Shown: positions 1 to 7,013 of the stretch, piece by piece
Position numbering within the stretch: position 1 is the first letter of the stretch
Layout of the letters: the number at the start of each line of letters is the position of its first letter
Assembly (NCBI GenBank): GCA_037478935.1
Contig: JBBFLR010000004.1
Span: 1 to 64,000 of the forward strand
Source of the DNA: Candidatus Methanosuratincola sp.
Lineage (GTDB): Archaea > Thermoproteota > Methanomethylicia > Methanomethylicales > Methanomethylicaceae
Reading direction: 5' to 3'
Length of the DNA: 64,000 nucleotides
Notes under the pieces: model-generated
The model's input: the letters and a program-made list of their open reading frames with translations, nothing else
The model's database searches: none
Told to the model about the DNA's origin: nothing
Made by a program: the position numbers and the translations under genes

Positions 1-1029
1 GGCGGGGAGATCGGGATCAAGAGCAAGCCCGTGAGAAGGGACTATGAGCTGAGGCTGCTCAGGCACCTGAAGGAGAGGCTGAGGGAGGTGCCATACTCCG
101 AAATCTGGAGGATTGCGGGGAGGATCTACCTCAAGACCGGTGAGCCTGTCCGCGCATCACGGCTGATCTCGAAGGTCTTTGGGGTCTCCTCGGTCTCACC
201 CGGGATTATGACAACCTCGGGGCTCGAGGAGATTGCCGAAGTCGCGGTCTCGATTGCCGGGAAATTCGTCCCGGGGACGTTCGCGGTAAGGTGCAGGCGG
301 GTCGGATCTCACTCCTATACGAGCCAGGAGGCCGCCGCCCGGGTCGGAGAGGCGATCCTCTCAGCGCGCCCAGACCTCCGGGTCGACCTCGGCTCTCCGG
401 AGAACGAGCTCTTCATAGAGATAAGGGATGACTCCGCGATACTCTACACAGAGGCGGTTAGGGGTCCGGACGGGTTCCCGCTCGGGACACAGGATCCTGT
501 TGTGGGAATCATAGACGGGGCATTCGAGTCAGCCGTAGCCTCCTGGTGCCTGATGAAGAGGGGATCCCCTGTTCTCGCAGCGGTCTTCGGACCGGACGGG
601 GCTGTGGGCGAGCAGACACGAGGGAACCTCGCGATCCTTTCCGAGTGGTCTGCCGGTGTGCAGCTCAGGGCGGTAGTATTCCCCTGCGAAGAAGCGCCAC
701 CCTTGCTGAAGCTCATGCTGGCATCCCGCTACTGCCGGAAGAAGGGCCTTGCTGCCGTCGCATCGGGGATGCCCGTTCCAAGACTGGATATCCTTTCAGA
801 ATTGCAGGGGAAGATCAAGGACTCCACCTTGCTGTTCCCGCTTATCGCCTTGGAAAGCAAAATCCTTGAAGACTGGGCTGGGCTGATGGGCATAGACCCC
901 GAGAGCGCAGCAAAGTACCCCAAAAAGCTCGACTTCGGCGATGAGCCTGAGCCATCCTATGTAGAAGAAATTCTGAAGAAGGCATACGAGGCTCCGGTCA
1001 GGGTAGACGGATCGATCTCGCCCCTCTGA
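1..1029 (+). CDS. ThiI-like tRNA thiolation protein with THUMP domain and degenerate PP-loop domain (5' end outside window)
   Basis: The reading frame is open from base 1 and already inside the ThiI N-terminal ferredoxin-like region (GEIGIKSKP), so the gene starts upstream. Counting from the GTG at 31, residues 1-145 match the N-terminal plus THUMP part of ThiI, the enzyme that makes 4-thiouridine in tRNA. Residues 148-330 follow the ThiI PP-loop ATPase layout (RGPDGFPLGTQDPVVGI, then MKRGSPVLAAVF), but the ATP-binding SGGxDS signature reads IDGAFES, so ATP pyrophosphatase activity is unlikely. An intact PP-loop protein is encoded convergently just downstream and overlaps the last 32 bases. 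I infer that this protein supplies tRNA binding and the other the catalysis. Family assignment is strong; the division of labour is inference. Confidence 0.8.
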   Translation, partial: GGEIGIKSKPVRRDYELRLLRHLKERLREVPYSEIWRIAGRIYLKTGEPVRASRLISKVFGVSSVSPGIMTTSGLEEIAEVAVSIAGKFVPGTFAVRCRRVGSHSYTSQEAAARVGEAILSARPDLRVDLGSPENELFIEIRDDSAILYTEAVRGPDGFPLGTQDPVVGIIDGAFESAVASWCLMKRGSPVLAAVFGPDGAVGEQTRGNLAILSEWSAGVQLRAVVFPCEEAPPLLKLMLASRYCRKKGLAAVASGMPVPRLDILSELQGKIKDSTLLFPLIALESKILEDWAGLMGIDPESAAKYPKKLDFGDEPEPSYVEEILKKAYEAPVRVDGSISPL

Positions 1030-1651
1030 TCCCGGAGTCCACCAGCTCGCCGATCGGAAGGAGCCCCTCCTCGCCTTCGATCTCTGACCTCCTGGCGAGG
1101 GTCCTTGCCTTGACCGCCGCTGCGGTGCACCCCTCGGACTTTTCCGCCGAGATCTCGTAGCTCCCGATCCTCTTGGCTACGGACTCCACCTCCGTCTTGT
1201 TGAACCCTAGTAGTGGCCTGACTATTGGGATCCCCACCGTCGAGGTGTTCAGGACCAGGTTGTGTATAGTCTGACTCGCCTGCTCCCCGACTATCTCCCC
1301 TGTCACTATAGCGCTGCATCCGCGGACCTTTGCGAGGGCCTCTGCCTTCCGGTACATTAGCCTCTTGCACAGGAGGCAGGACAGGTTCCTCCTGCACCTT
1401 TTCACTACGAGGTCGAGGTCTCTGCCGTGCGGCACGACGAACATCTCGCCCCGGACGCCCGTCACCTCCGATATGTGCCTTGCCAGCGCAGTCGCCTTCC
1501 CGAGCTCCCCCTCGCCAGAGAAGGGGCGGTTGTCGAAGTAGACGTATACCGGATCCCAGCCCTTCGCAACGCCCAGGTAGGCGGCTACCGGGGAATCAAT
1601 GCCGCCGGAGATGAGGTAGACCGCCTTCTCAGCCAAGCCCTTCCCTCCCAT
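998..1651 (-). CDS. Stand-alone ThiI-type PP-loop ATPase (tRNA sulfurtransferase catalytic domain)
   Basis: This 217-residue protein corresponds to the C-terminal adenylation domain of ThiI. Near the N-terminus it has the PP-loop SGGIDSPVAAY. Further on it has a CLLCKRLM segment and a TGEIVGEQASQT segment that match the ThiI active region (the bacterial form reads VTGEALGQVSSQT). It lacks a THUMP domain and a rhodanese domain. I chose the ATG at 1651 because it falls just before the first beta strand (AVYLISGG); an open frame continues upstream to 1720 without family similarity. It is convergent with, and overlaps, the THUMP protein whose PP-loop is degenerate. The expected role is activation of uridine 8 of tRNA by adenylation before sulfur transfer; the sulfur donor could be the cysteine desulfurase at 25.8 kb. 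Confidence 0.8.
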   Translation of the reverse strand: MGGKGLAEKAVYLISGGIDSPVAAYLGVAKGWDPVYVYFDNRPFSGEGELGKATALARHISEVTGVRGEMFVVPHGRDLDLVVKRCRRNLSCLLCKRLMYRKAEALAKVRGCSAIVTGEIVGEQASQTIHNLVLNTSTVGIPIVRPLLGFNKTEVESVAKRIGSYEISAEKSEGCTAAAVKARTLARRSEIEGEEGLLPIGELVDSGIRGARSIRLP

Positions 1652-1710
1652 CCGGAAGTTAAACGATCTCGAATATAAGCCTCCTCCCGTCAAATATATG
1701 CGAAAGAAAT

Positions 1711-2199
1711 ATGTGCGCACAGATATCCTGCCCTACCCCGTCCTTTTTTGAGGGCTTTAATAAAGTCAAATCGAACTACAGATCAATAATGGCGGCTGTC
1801 GACTACTCCTATGTCTCGGCGAAGGTCCTCGAGAGGGCCATACTGCTTTCAAAGGCTAACTGCGCGAAGCTGCACATAGTGCACGTCGTTAGGACAAAGC
1901 TCCCGCTCCAGTCGAGGCAGACCACCGCCATGGATCCCTCCTACAAGGAGGTCCTCCTGAAAGACGCCGCAACGCTCTTCGAAGTGGCAGGGAAGAAAGC
2001 CTCTGAGGCTGGAGTCGAATACTCTACCATGCGCCTTGAGGGCGATCCTGCCGAGGAGATACTGAGGTACGCAAACGAGAACGGCATCGAGCTGATCGTG
2101 GTAGGCAACAAGGAGAAGCCCTCCACGTACGCCCCGCTCGGAAGCGTCAGCAGCAAGGTGGCGACGGAGGCACGCTGCTCTGTTCTGATCGAGCGCTGA
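1711..2199 (+). CDS. Universal stress protein (UspA family)
   Basis: A single USP domain of about 145 residues. It begins with a YRSIMAAVDYS strand (family form: ILVAVDGS) and ends GSVSSKVATEARCSVLIER, the usual G-S/T-V-S nucleotide-binding tail. The GxxG before it reads GNKEK, so ATP binding may be weak. The start is uncertain. ATG 1711 gives an 18-residue extension before the first strand. ATG 1789 would cut the strand, yet a TATA-like TTTAATAAA at 1756-1764 sits at the right distance for a leaderless transcript starting there. The gene stands alone between the thiI pair and a cdvB paralogue. Such proteins bind nucleotides under stress; the specific role is unknown. Confidence 0.8.
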   Translation: MCAQISCPTPSFFEGFNKVKSNYRSIMAAVDYSYVSAKVLERAILLSKANCAKLHIVHVVRTKLPLQSRQTTAMDPSYKEVLLKDAATLFEVAGKKASEAGVEYSTMRLEGDPAEEILRYANENGIELIVVGNKEKPSTYAPLGSVSSKVATEARCSVLIER

Positions 2200-2260
2200 A
2201 GGTCGTTCGAAACTCTTTTTAACTACTTTTTTGCATGACTCGATCAGGTGTGATTATAAT

Positions 2261-2869
2261 ATGCCCGACTTTTCGAAGAACTGGGAGCGGCAAGAGAAGG
2301 CTCCTGTCCAGAGCGGCCCCCTGAAGCCCGCCATCGAGAATGCGATCAGACTCATCTCAGCTCAGACGCAGAGGCTGGATATCGCCAGCAATAAGCTGGT
2401 GGAGAAGGACCGCCAGATTTTCCAGAGGGTTGTAGACTCTTATGCCAAGCACGACAGATCGAGGGCACTGATGTACGCGAACGAGTTAGTCGAAGTGAGG
2501 AAGCTCGCGAAGCGCGTGACGCAGATAAAGCTCGCCCTCGAGACGATCTCGTTGAGGCTGACTACGGTCAAGGACTATGGCGACTTCGTTAACACGGTGA
2601 CCCCTGCAATATCGATAATAAAGGGAGTCCAGAGCAACGTCTTCCAGATAGTCCCGGAGGCGGAGAAGGGCTTCAGCTTCCTGAGCGAGTCGCTCGCTTC
2701 AATTGTGACAGAGGCTGGCGCTTCCTCGAACCTTAACGTCTCGTTCGAGGCCGCGAACGAAGACGCAAGCAGGATACTCTCCGAGGCCGCGACCGTTGCA
2801 GAGCAGAAAATAAAGGACAAGTTCCCAGACCTCCCTGCAGACGTGCCGAGGGAAGGAATCGAGATCTAG
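2261..2869 (+). CDS. ESCRT-III-like protein (CdvB paralogue, Snf7 core only)
   Basis: The 202-residue protein starts MPDFSKNWERQ and has the basic helical Snf7 core (GPLKPAIENAIRLISAQTQ, then long amphipathic helices), ending FPDLPADVPREGIEI. It is a close paralogue of the protein at 23295-23933, sharing NWER/RWER, GPLKP, the KHD region, YANEL, FEAANEDA/FESANEDA and KFPDLPA. It lacks the C-terminal winged helix of the CdvB at 22357-23184. ESCRT-III filaments in TACK archaea constrict the membrane at division or budding. This copy is about 18 kb from the cdvC locus and is therefore probably expressed separately. A TTG-initiated frame extends to 2231, but ATG 2261 fits the paralogue's N-terminus. 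Confidence 0.88.
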   Translation: MPDFSKNWERQEKAPVQSGPLKPAIENAIRLISAQTQRLDIASNKLVEKDRQIFQRVVDSYAKHDRSRALMYANELVEVRKLAKRVTQIKLALETISLRLTTVKDYGDFVNTVTPAISIIKGVQSNVFQIVPEAEKGFSFLSESLASIVTEAGASSNLNVSFEAANEDASRILSEAATVAEQKIKDKFPDLPADVPREGIEI

Positions 2870-2873
2870 AATA

Positions 2874-2896
2874 CAATTTTTTTAATTTTTTATTTA
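2874..2896 (+). terminator. T-rich archaeal terminator after cdvB paralogue
   Basis: Runs of T on the coding strand (seven or more, then six) begin a few bases after the stop codon at 2869, the usual archaeal intrinsic termination signal. It also marks the change to AT-rich sequence. Confidence 0.5.
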
Positions 2897-3138
2897 ATTA
2901 AGCTTTCTAACAACGAAAGTAAAAAGGATTAATCTCTGCTTTTTCTTAATCAGTGCCCCAAACTTATCCGAGCGTATTAGAAAGAGGCTTAAAAGACAGC
3001 TAAATGTGGTGATAATTTCACCGCCTCGAGACAATTGGTATATTATTATTTTAGATACCCGACTCCCCATCATATTTAATCAAGGGAAAAAGTGCATTGT
3101 CAGACTGTAAATTTTATATTTACTGCGCAATAGCTGAA

Positions 3139-3912
3139 CTAAGACTGTAAATTATCGATTGTTTGTTTTTCTGGTATTGGCATTTTTACAGGTAATATTA
3201 CTTCAATTTGGCTCATTGGCAAATAAAGAATCTCCTGTTTACTAATGATGCAGAGATGATCGGTATCCTTGGATTCAATAAATCCGACAATTTCTTTTCC
3301 TTTGATGGTAATTATTTTTACAAAGGGAATTCTGATTATGTGATGGATAATGCTTTGGCCAAGAGCTGCTGATAGTAACGACATTGCTATCGTGTAAATG
3401 ATTATAATCCATCCAAGAAAAGACATTGAAGGATCAGCCGCTAAAAAATACAACATTCCTATAGCCAAAGCAACCCATATGGAAGCGATACCTGCGCTCC
3501 GACGATAATCAGTAGTAAAGGAGGCAATTCCTCTCGTCCATTTCGTTTTATACTCAATATACTGTTCGTATGAGGTAACCCTTCCAAGTTGCCAAGCAGT
3601 CAAAAATTGTGGTATTGAAAATAGTGAATAAAAAAAGAGAACAACGAAAAAATCAAGCAATCCAGATACAAAGGGGATCAATATCATTGTGAAGGAAAAA
3701 ATATAGAAAGCCTGTTGTATAAACCCAATCACTCGACCTTTAGCGGCATCAGATGACAAAGAGCTTCTTCCAGGTAATGTAACAAGATATGTAATTGCTG
3801 CAAAATAGGCAAAAAGCAAGACGATGCATGTGGGAATACCAATAGAATTGATGATCAGTGATATTATCCCGCTAAAGGTATATGACTGAAATAGGATTTC
3901 GAAAAGCGCCAT
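3139..3912 (-). CDS. Polytopic membrane protein of unknown function (island gene)
   Basis: The 257-residue protein has about five or six hydrophobic segments (around residues 12-45, 62-100 and 140-185) and a soluble C-terminal part of roughly 60 residues (IKGKEIVGFIESKDTDHLCI) that may be a small beta domain on the cytoplasmic side. I do not recognise the family. The ATG at 3912 is preceded by GGGAATGGA, and a TATA-like CATATAAAAGG lies about 45 bases upstream. Codon use is AT-rich like the rest of the island and unlike the neighbouring housekeeping genes. Confidence 0.6.
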   Translation of the reverse strand: MALFEILFQSYTFSGIISLIINSIGIPTCIVLLFAYFAAITYLVTLPGRSSLSSDAAKGRVIGFIQQAFYIFSFTMILIPFVSGLLDFFVVLFFYSLFSIPQFLTAWQLGRVTSYEQYIEYKTKWTRGIASFTTDYRRSAGIASIWVALAIGMLYFLAADPSMSFLGWIIIIYTIAMSLLSAALGQSIIHHIIRIPFVKIITIKGKEIVGFIESKDTDHLCIISKQEILYLPMSQIEVILPVKMPIPEKQTIDNLQS

Positions 3913-4085
3913 TCCATTCCCTTTTTCAGTTATTGAACTTTTTTTATCAACAAAGTGCCTTTTATATGTGACGTTTCATAGTACTGGGTAAAATTTAATT
4001 TAAATTCAAAATAAACTAATAATTTTCTTATAAAATCAATTATTTATATAAAAAACAAAAAATAAGAGATATAAAAAACAATAAA

Positions 4086-4283
4086 TTAGTCATTAATTTT
4101 TATAACAGATGACTTCTTCCTTCCGGGTCTATGACGGTTTGCCCAATGATTCTTGTAGCTATTCTTATCATTTGATATGTCATGGCATTTAGGGCATTCA
4201 AGAAATCCTAAGGGGTTTAAAATAGGTTCAGGGACATCTTCATTAGAAGCTCTAAGAAACTTTTTATCAGTTTTGTTCCACAC
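4086..4283 (-). CDS. Small C2H2 zinc-finger protein
   Basis: The 65-residue protein carries one classical finger, C-P-K-C then twelve residues, H, four residues, H (CPKCHDISNDKNSYKNHW followed by ANRH), and a basic C-terminus (RPGRKKSSVIK). Single C2H2 fingers of this kind are frequent in archaeal plasmids and viruses, where they usually bind DNA. The upstream limit lies only 15 bases from the oppositely oriented integrase fragment. The target is unknown. Confidence 0.55.
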   Translation of the reverse strand: MWNKTDKKFLRASNEDVPEPILNPLGFLECPKCHDISNDKNSYKNHWANRHRPGRKKSSVIKIND

Positions 4284-4298
4284 AGGCTAATCAAATGT

Positions 4299-4526
4299 AT
4301 GAGCGATAATGAGCCTATCGAATGGAATGCAACCAAAAAGATGGTTTCTCGCAGGGTTGAACATCTGCGCTTTGCTGATATACGTGAATTTCGTGGTAGC
4401 TTCATGACTAAGTGGCTTAAAAAACCAGAAATTGACTTTCTTCATGGTAGATGTAGCACTAACGTATTTATGGTCAACTATTTCAATCCAGCATGGATAG
4501 CTGATTTAAAGGAGAGAACTTTTTAG
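4299..4526 (+). pseudogene. C-terminal fragment of an archaeal tyrosine recombinase (integrase)
   Basis: The frame encodes RRVEHLRFADIREF, MTKWLKKPEIDFLHGR and NYFNPAWIADLKERTF. I read this as the C-terminal half of the integrase catalytic domain, with HLR-like and HGR-like motifs and a probable nucleophilic tyrosine in NYFNP. The N-terminal domain and the first catalytic arginine region are absent. After the TAG at 4524 the same frame reads on as AIAAIEAKINSPD and stays open to TGA at about 4569, which suggests the stop itself may be a lesion. The assignment rests on motif recognition only. Confidence 0.5.
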
Positions 4527-4638
4527 GCTATTGCAGCAATAGAGGCGAAAATCAATTCCCCTGACTTGCGAAGAGGCTACCTCAGAGTTTTATCCTGAAG
4601 CTCTGTTTTCACGAAGAGTCTCTAAGGTGTACGAGTGA

Positions 4639-4761
4639 TTATTTTCCGCATTTTGGACAGTGGATCTGCCTTAGTCTGGACTGTGAATCCCAACCAGAAA
4701 CCACAGCTTTCTTGGGAAGAACGTACCCGCAATGGGAACAAACATAGAAATCTTTGGGCAT
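4639..4761 (-). CDS. Mini zinc-ribbon protein (40 residues)
   Basis: From ATG 4761 the frame gives MPKDFYVCSHCGYVLPKK, then about sixteen residues, then HCPKCGK before TAA at 4639. Two CxxC knuckles 24 residues apart form a zinc ribbon. It lies in the otherwise gene-free stretch between the integrase fragment and the Cas4-like gene. It could be a complete small DNA-binding protein or the tail of a decayed larger one, since the frame is also open for about 11 codons upstream of the ATG. Confidence 0.4.
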   Translation of the reverse strand: MPKDFYVCSHCGYVLPKKAVVSGWDSQSRLRQIHCPKCGK

Positions 4762-4864
4762 CCCATCTATTCTAATGCTTTCTTTATGTTATTCCTGTAA
4801 GCTTTTAGTCTAAAATTTCCGCATTTCCATGTTTCGGCTGGTCTGGGTTATCTTTTGTATGGCC

Positions 4865-5872
4865 CTAACAATCTTGTTTTTGTGGTGTTATTGGGCACTC
4901 TTTCCTGAACTCACAGAACTTACATTTCCATTCCTTCGGTGGTATAGGCTCTTCTCCACCCTTATCTGTCTTTTTGAAGCTTTTCAGAGTCTTTTCTGCA
5001 TTCTCCTTATCGACTTTTTTCTCCCAGGTTTTGGTCTCTCCTGTTCCTGTAATGTAGAATTGTACTCTTTTCATGTCCCTCCTGAAAAAATATCCGTAGA
5101 GATCTGCTTGTGTGAATGCTACAGGCTTAGCATAATATAACGAAAACTCACTTCTAGTTGTTTTAAACTCGTAAACAAAACTGTCTGTGATTCCGTCAGG
5201 CACTCCTACCACCACATAATCCCCCCACTCAAAATTCCATCTAATTGTTGGATACTTCTCAGACCTCTTGTCTTGAAGAATCTCCCCCCGGTATTTAGGA
5301 TACTCTTCAAGACTCACTATTTCTATCTCAGAAGCCTTCTCTCCTCCATAAAGTTTTAACATCTTAGTAATTTCTTCGGATTTAATATCATCAGATATCG
5401 CTATCTTTTTAACTTCTCGTAAATCGTCGCTTGAAAATGGGGATAATTCTAAATCACTGATTGCGAGAACCTTATCCCCATTTTCATCTTGGAATAAGAT
5501 TGAACTGATCGTTATATCGCTCTCTTCCTTTTCTCGTTTCCTTTGCTGAAGTAAGTTTTCTATATCCTCAAAATTAATACTGTCACCGACCCTCAAGAGT
5601 TTTTCATCCTCACTAGGTAATTCATCAATTAATCCAAGTTCGCTGGAATACAAAACTCTGTCCTGCAAATAACTAGCAAAAAAATCGGGTTCCATTTCCT
5701 TATTTTTAAAGAGCGACTTCATTGCACACCAGTAATAGTTTGCAGTATCTGCCATTCCTATGAAAACTAGTTCGTCTTTGTCCACACCTCTTCTTTCTTT
5801 CTCGAGGAGTAAGAGCTGCTTTAACTTTTGTTGATTACACAATAATGCATCAATTTCTAAATGAATATCCAT
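4865..5872 (-). CDS. Cas4/RecB-like PD-(D/E)XK nuclease with Fe-S cluster cysteines
   Basis: The 335-residue protein has the nuclease core VGVPDGITDSFVYEFKTTRS (D226, E235, K237 as likely metal ligands) and a downstream QADLYGY motif (Q255, Y259). Four cysteines are arranged as in Cas4/AddB/Dna2 4Fe-4S domains: C49 near the N-terminus and C317-x2-C320-x5-C326 at the C-terminus. It is longer than CRISPR Cas4 (about 180-200 residues) because of an acidic insert at roughly residues 85-200. GGGAGG precedes the ATG. No cas genes or repeats are nearby, so a role in element replication, recombination or anti-defence is more likely than spacer acquisition. Exact activity is not predictable. Confidence 0.7.
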   Translation of the reverse strand: MDIHLEIDALLCNQQKLKQLLLLEKERRGVDKDELVFIGMADTANYYWCAMKSLFKNKEMEPDFFASYLQDRVLYSSELGLIDELPSEDEKLLRVGDSINFEDIENLLQQRKREKEESDITISSILFQDENGDKVLAISDLELSPFSSDDLREVKKIAISDDIKSEEITKMLKLYGGEKASEIEIVSLEEYPKYRGEILQDKRSEKYPTIRWNFEWGDYVVVGVPDGITDSFVYEFKTTRSEFSLYYAKPVAFTQADLYGYFFRRDMKRVQFYITGTGETKTWEKKVDKENAEKTLKSFKKTDKGGEEPIPPKEWKCKFCEFRKECPITPQKQDC

Positions 5873-5909
5873 ACTTTTCCTCCCATTTATTATACTTCAT
5901 TTATTGTAC

Positions 5910-6346
5910 CTATTTAGCTTCCTTATAAAGGTGTAGAGTTTTTGAGGAGAAACTCCGCGAAAACCGAAACATTCTCCCAAGACGCCCTTGCTCTTTAGGC
6001 AGTTGAGCCATTACGCAAAGCTTCAGGCAAATCTGTGTCTTGCCCACGCCATACTCTCCTATCAACTCCGTCATAGCTTGCGTCTCTATTCCCCTGGCTA
6101 ATAGGGCATCTGGCTTCTGAGAGCCAGTGGAACAACGCAGCATACCCTTTCGTCTCCCACAGCTCCTTCGCCGTCGTCCAATAAGCCTGAACAAGCTTTC
6201 TGGCTTCAAGAATGATTTGAAGCGCCTTCTCAAAACCGATATCAGTTTTATCAGTTATCTCTGATAGGCGTCACAGCAAGAGCCTTAATAGTCGTAATTC
6301 CAACTTGACGAAACTTAGAGGCTGTGGCAGGACCAATTTCTGGAAC
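5910..6346 (-). pseudogene. Frame-broken RadA/RadA-like recombinase fragment
   Basis: Read on the minus strand, the helix-hairpin-helix part of RadA is visible at 6250-6346 (EVPEIGPATASKFRQVGITT, then IKALAVTPIRDN and stops). After a frame change follow FEKALQIILEARKLV and WTTAKELWETKGYAALFHW. After another frame change comes the ATPase core DALLARGIETQAMTEL with IGEYGVGKTQICLKLC (Walker A GEYGVGKT). Similarity ends near 5975. Pieces occur in the same order as in the intact radA at 12764-13720, but DNA identity is clearly low, so this is not a recent duplicate of that gene. It lacks the Walker B half. Confidence 0.7.
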
Positions 6347-6412
6347 CTCCTTCGACGAAATAGGCTCCCAATTCCGTTCACTTCCTCCCAATCAACAGAA
6401 AACCTTGATTAA

Positions 6413-6883
6413 TTACTTGATTGACACTATGGTGTGCTTTATCTGCTTGACGCCCTTGCCCTTCTCCAGGGCCTCGATGAGCCCCTTGACCCTCTCTATC
6501 CTGCCCCTGACCGCAATGATCTCGAGGCAGTTCCTGTCGTCGACGTGTATGTGGAGCACCGAGTTGATCGCGTCCCTGAACCCGTGCTGCAGGTCTGTGA
6601 GCTCGTCCTCCGCCAGCCTCACGCTGTGGTCGTAAACGACTACGACCGCCCCCGCGCACTCCCCCTCCGCCCTAGCCCAGTAGTGCTCGGAGAGGAAGAG
6701 GCGCATGGCCTGCTGTATCGCCTTGGACCTGTTCTGCCCGAGCCTCTCTACCACCCCGTCGAACTCCCTGACGAGCTCAGGCTCGACCGAGATGCTGAAC
6801 CTCTCGACTCCCTTCCTCCCCGCCTCTGGCTCTGGCTCTGACTCCGATTTCGATTTCGATTCCGCGTCAACTCCCTTCTCCAT
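6413..6883 (-). CDS. nikR: Nickel-responsive transcriptional regulator NikR
   Basis: The 156-residue protein has an N-terminal ribbon-helix-helix domain (RFSISVEPELVREFDGVVER, then RSKAIQQAMRLFL) and a C-terminal ACT-like domain. The nickel site is complete: H100, H111, H113 and C119, with the same spacing as H76/H87/H89/C95 of the E. coli protein. The first 23 residues form an acidic Ser/Lys/Glu/Pro-rich tail not typical of the family. The ATG at 6883 follows GGGGAGA. It is divergent from the homoaconitase operon across a 130-base gap with TATA-like elements for both directions. It presumably represses nickel uptake or nickel-enzyme genes elsewhere. Confidence 0.88.
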   Translation of the reverse strand: MEKGVDAESKSKSESEPEPEAGRKGVERFSISVEPELVREFDGVVERLGQNRSKAIQQAMRLFLSEHYWARAEGECAGAVVVVYDHSVRLAEDELTDLQHGFRDAINSVLHIHVDDRNCLEIIAVRGRIERVKGLIEALEKGKGVKQIKHTIVSIK

Positions 6884-7013
6884 CAGATTCTCCCCATCTT
6901 CGTTGCAGATCTCTCCTGTTAATTCAATTATAACACTTTCCCGGATCTGTCGCCAGGTCTGCGATAGGTTTAAAATCAAAGCGCCGTTAAATTGAGAGTC
7001 TGGTGTTCGATCA

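Larger units (their letters stand above)
2895..6412. mobile_element. AT-rich island, probable remnant of an integrated element
   Basis: Base composition changes sharply from GC-rich, densely coding DNA to AT-rich DNA just after the cdvB paralogue, and returns at nikR. Within it are a C-terminal tyrosine-recombinase fragment (4299-4526), a C2H2 zinc-finger protein, a zinc-ribbon protein, a membrane protein, a Cas4-like nuclease and a frame-broken radA-like copy. These are cargo types common in archaeal plasmids and viruses. I found no convincing flanking direct repeats or tRNA, so the borders are approximate and taken from composition. Confidence 0.5.

Noticed and set aside
3102-3153. Direct repeat AGACTGTAAATT (3102-3113 and 3142-3153) as an attachment-site pair
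   Set aside because: Only 12 bases in AT-rich DNA, 28 bases apart, and on the same side of the island; the second copy overlaps the end of a gene.
4865-6412. Possible CRISPR locus suggested by the Cas4-like gene
   Set aside because: No regularly spaced direct repeats and no other cas genes are present here.
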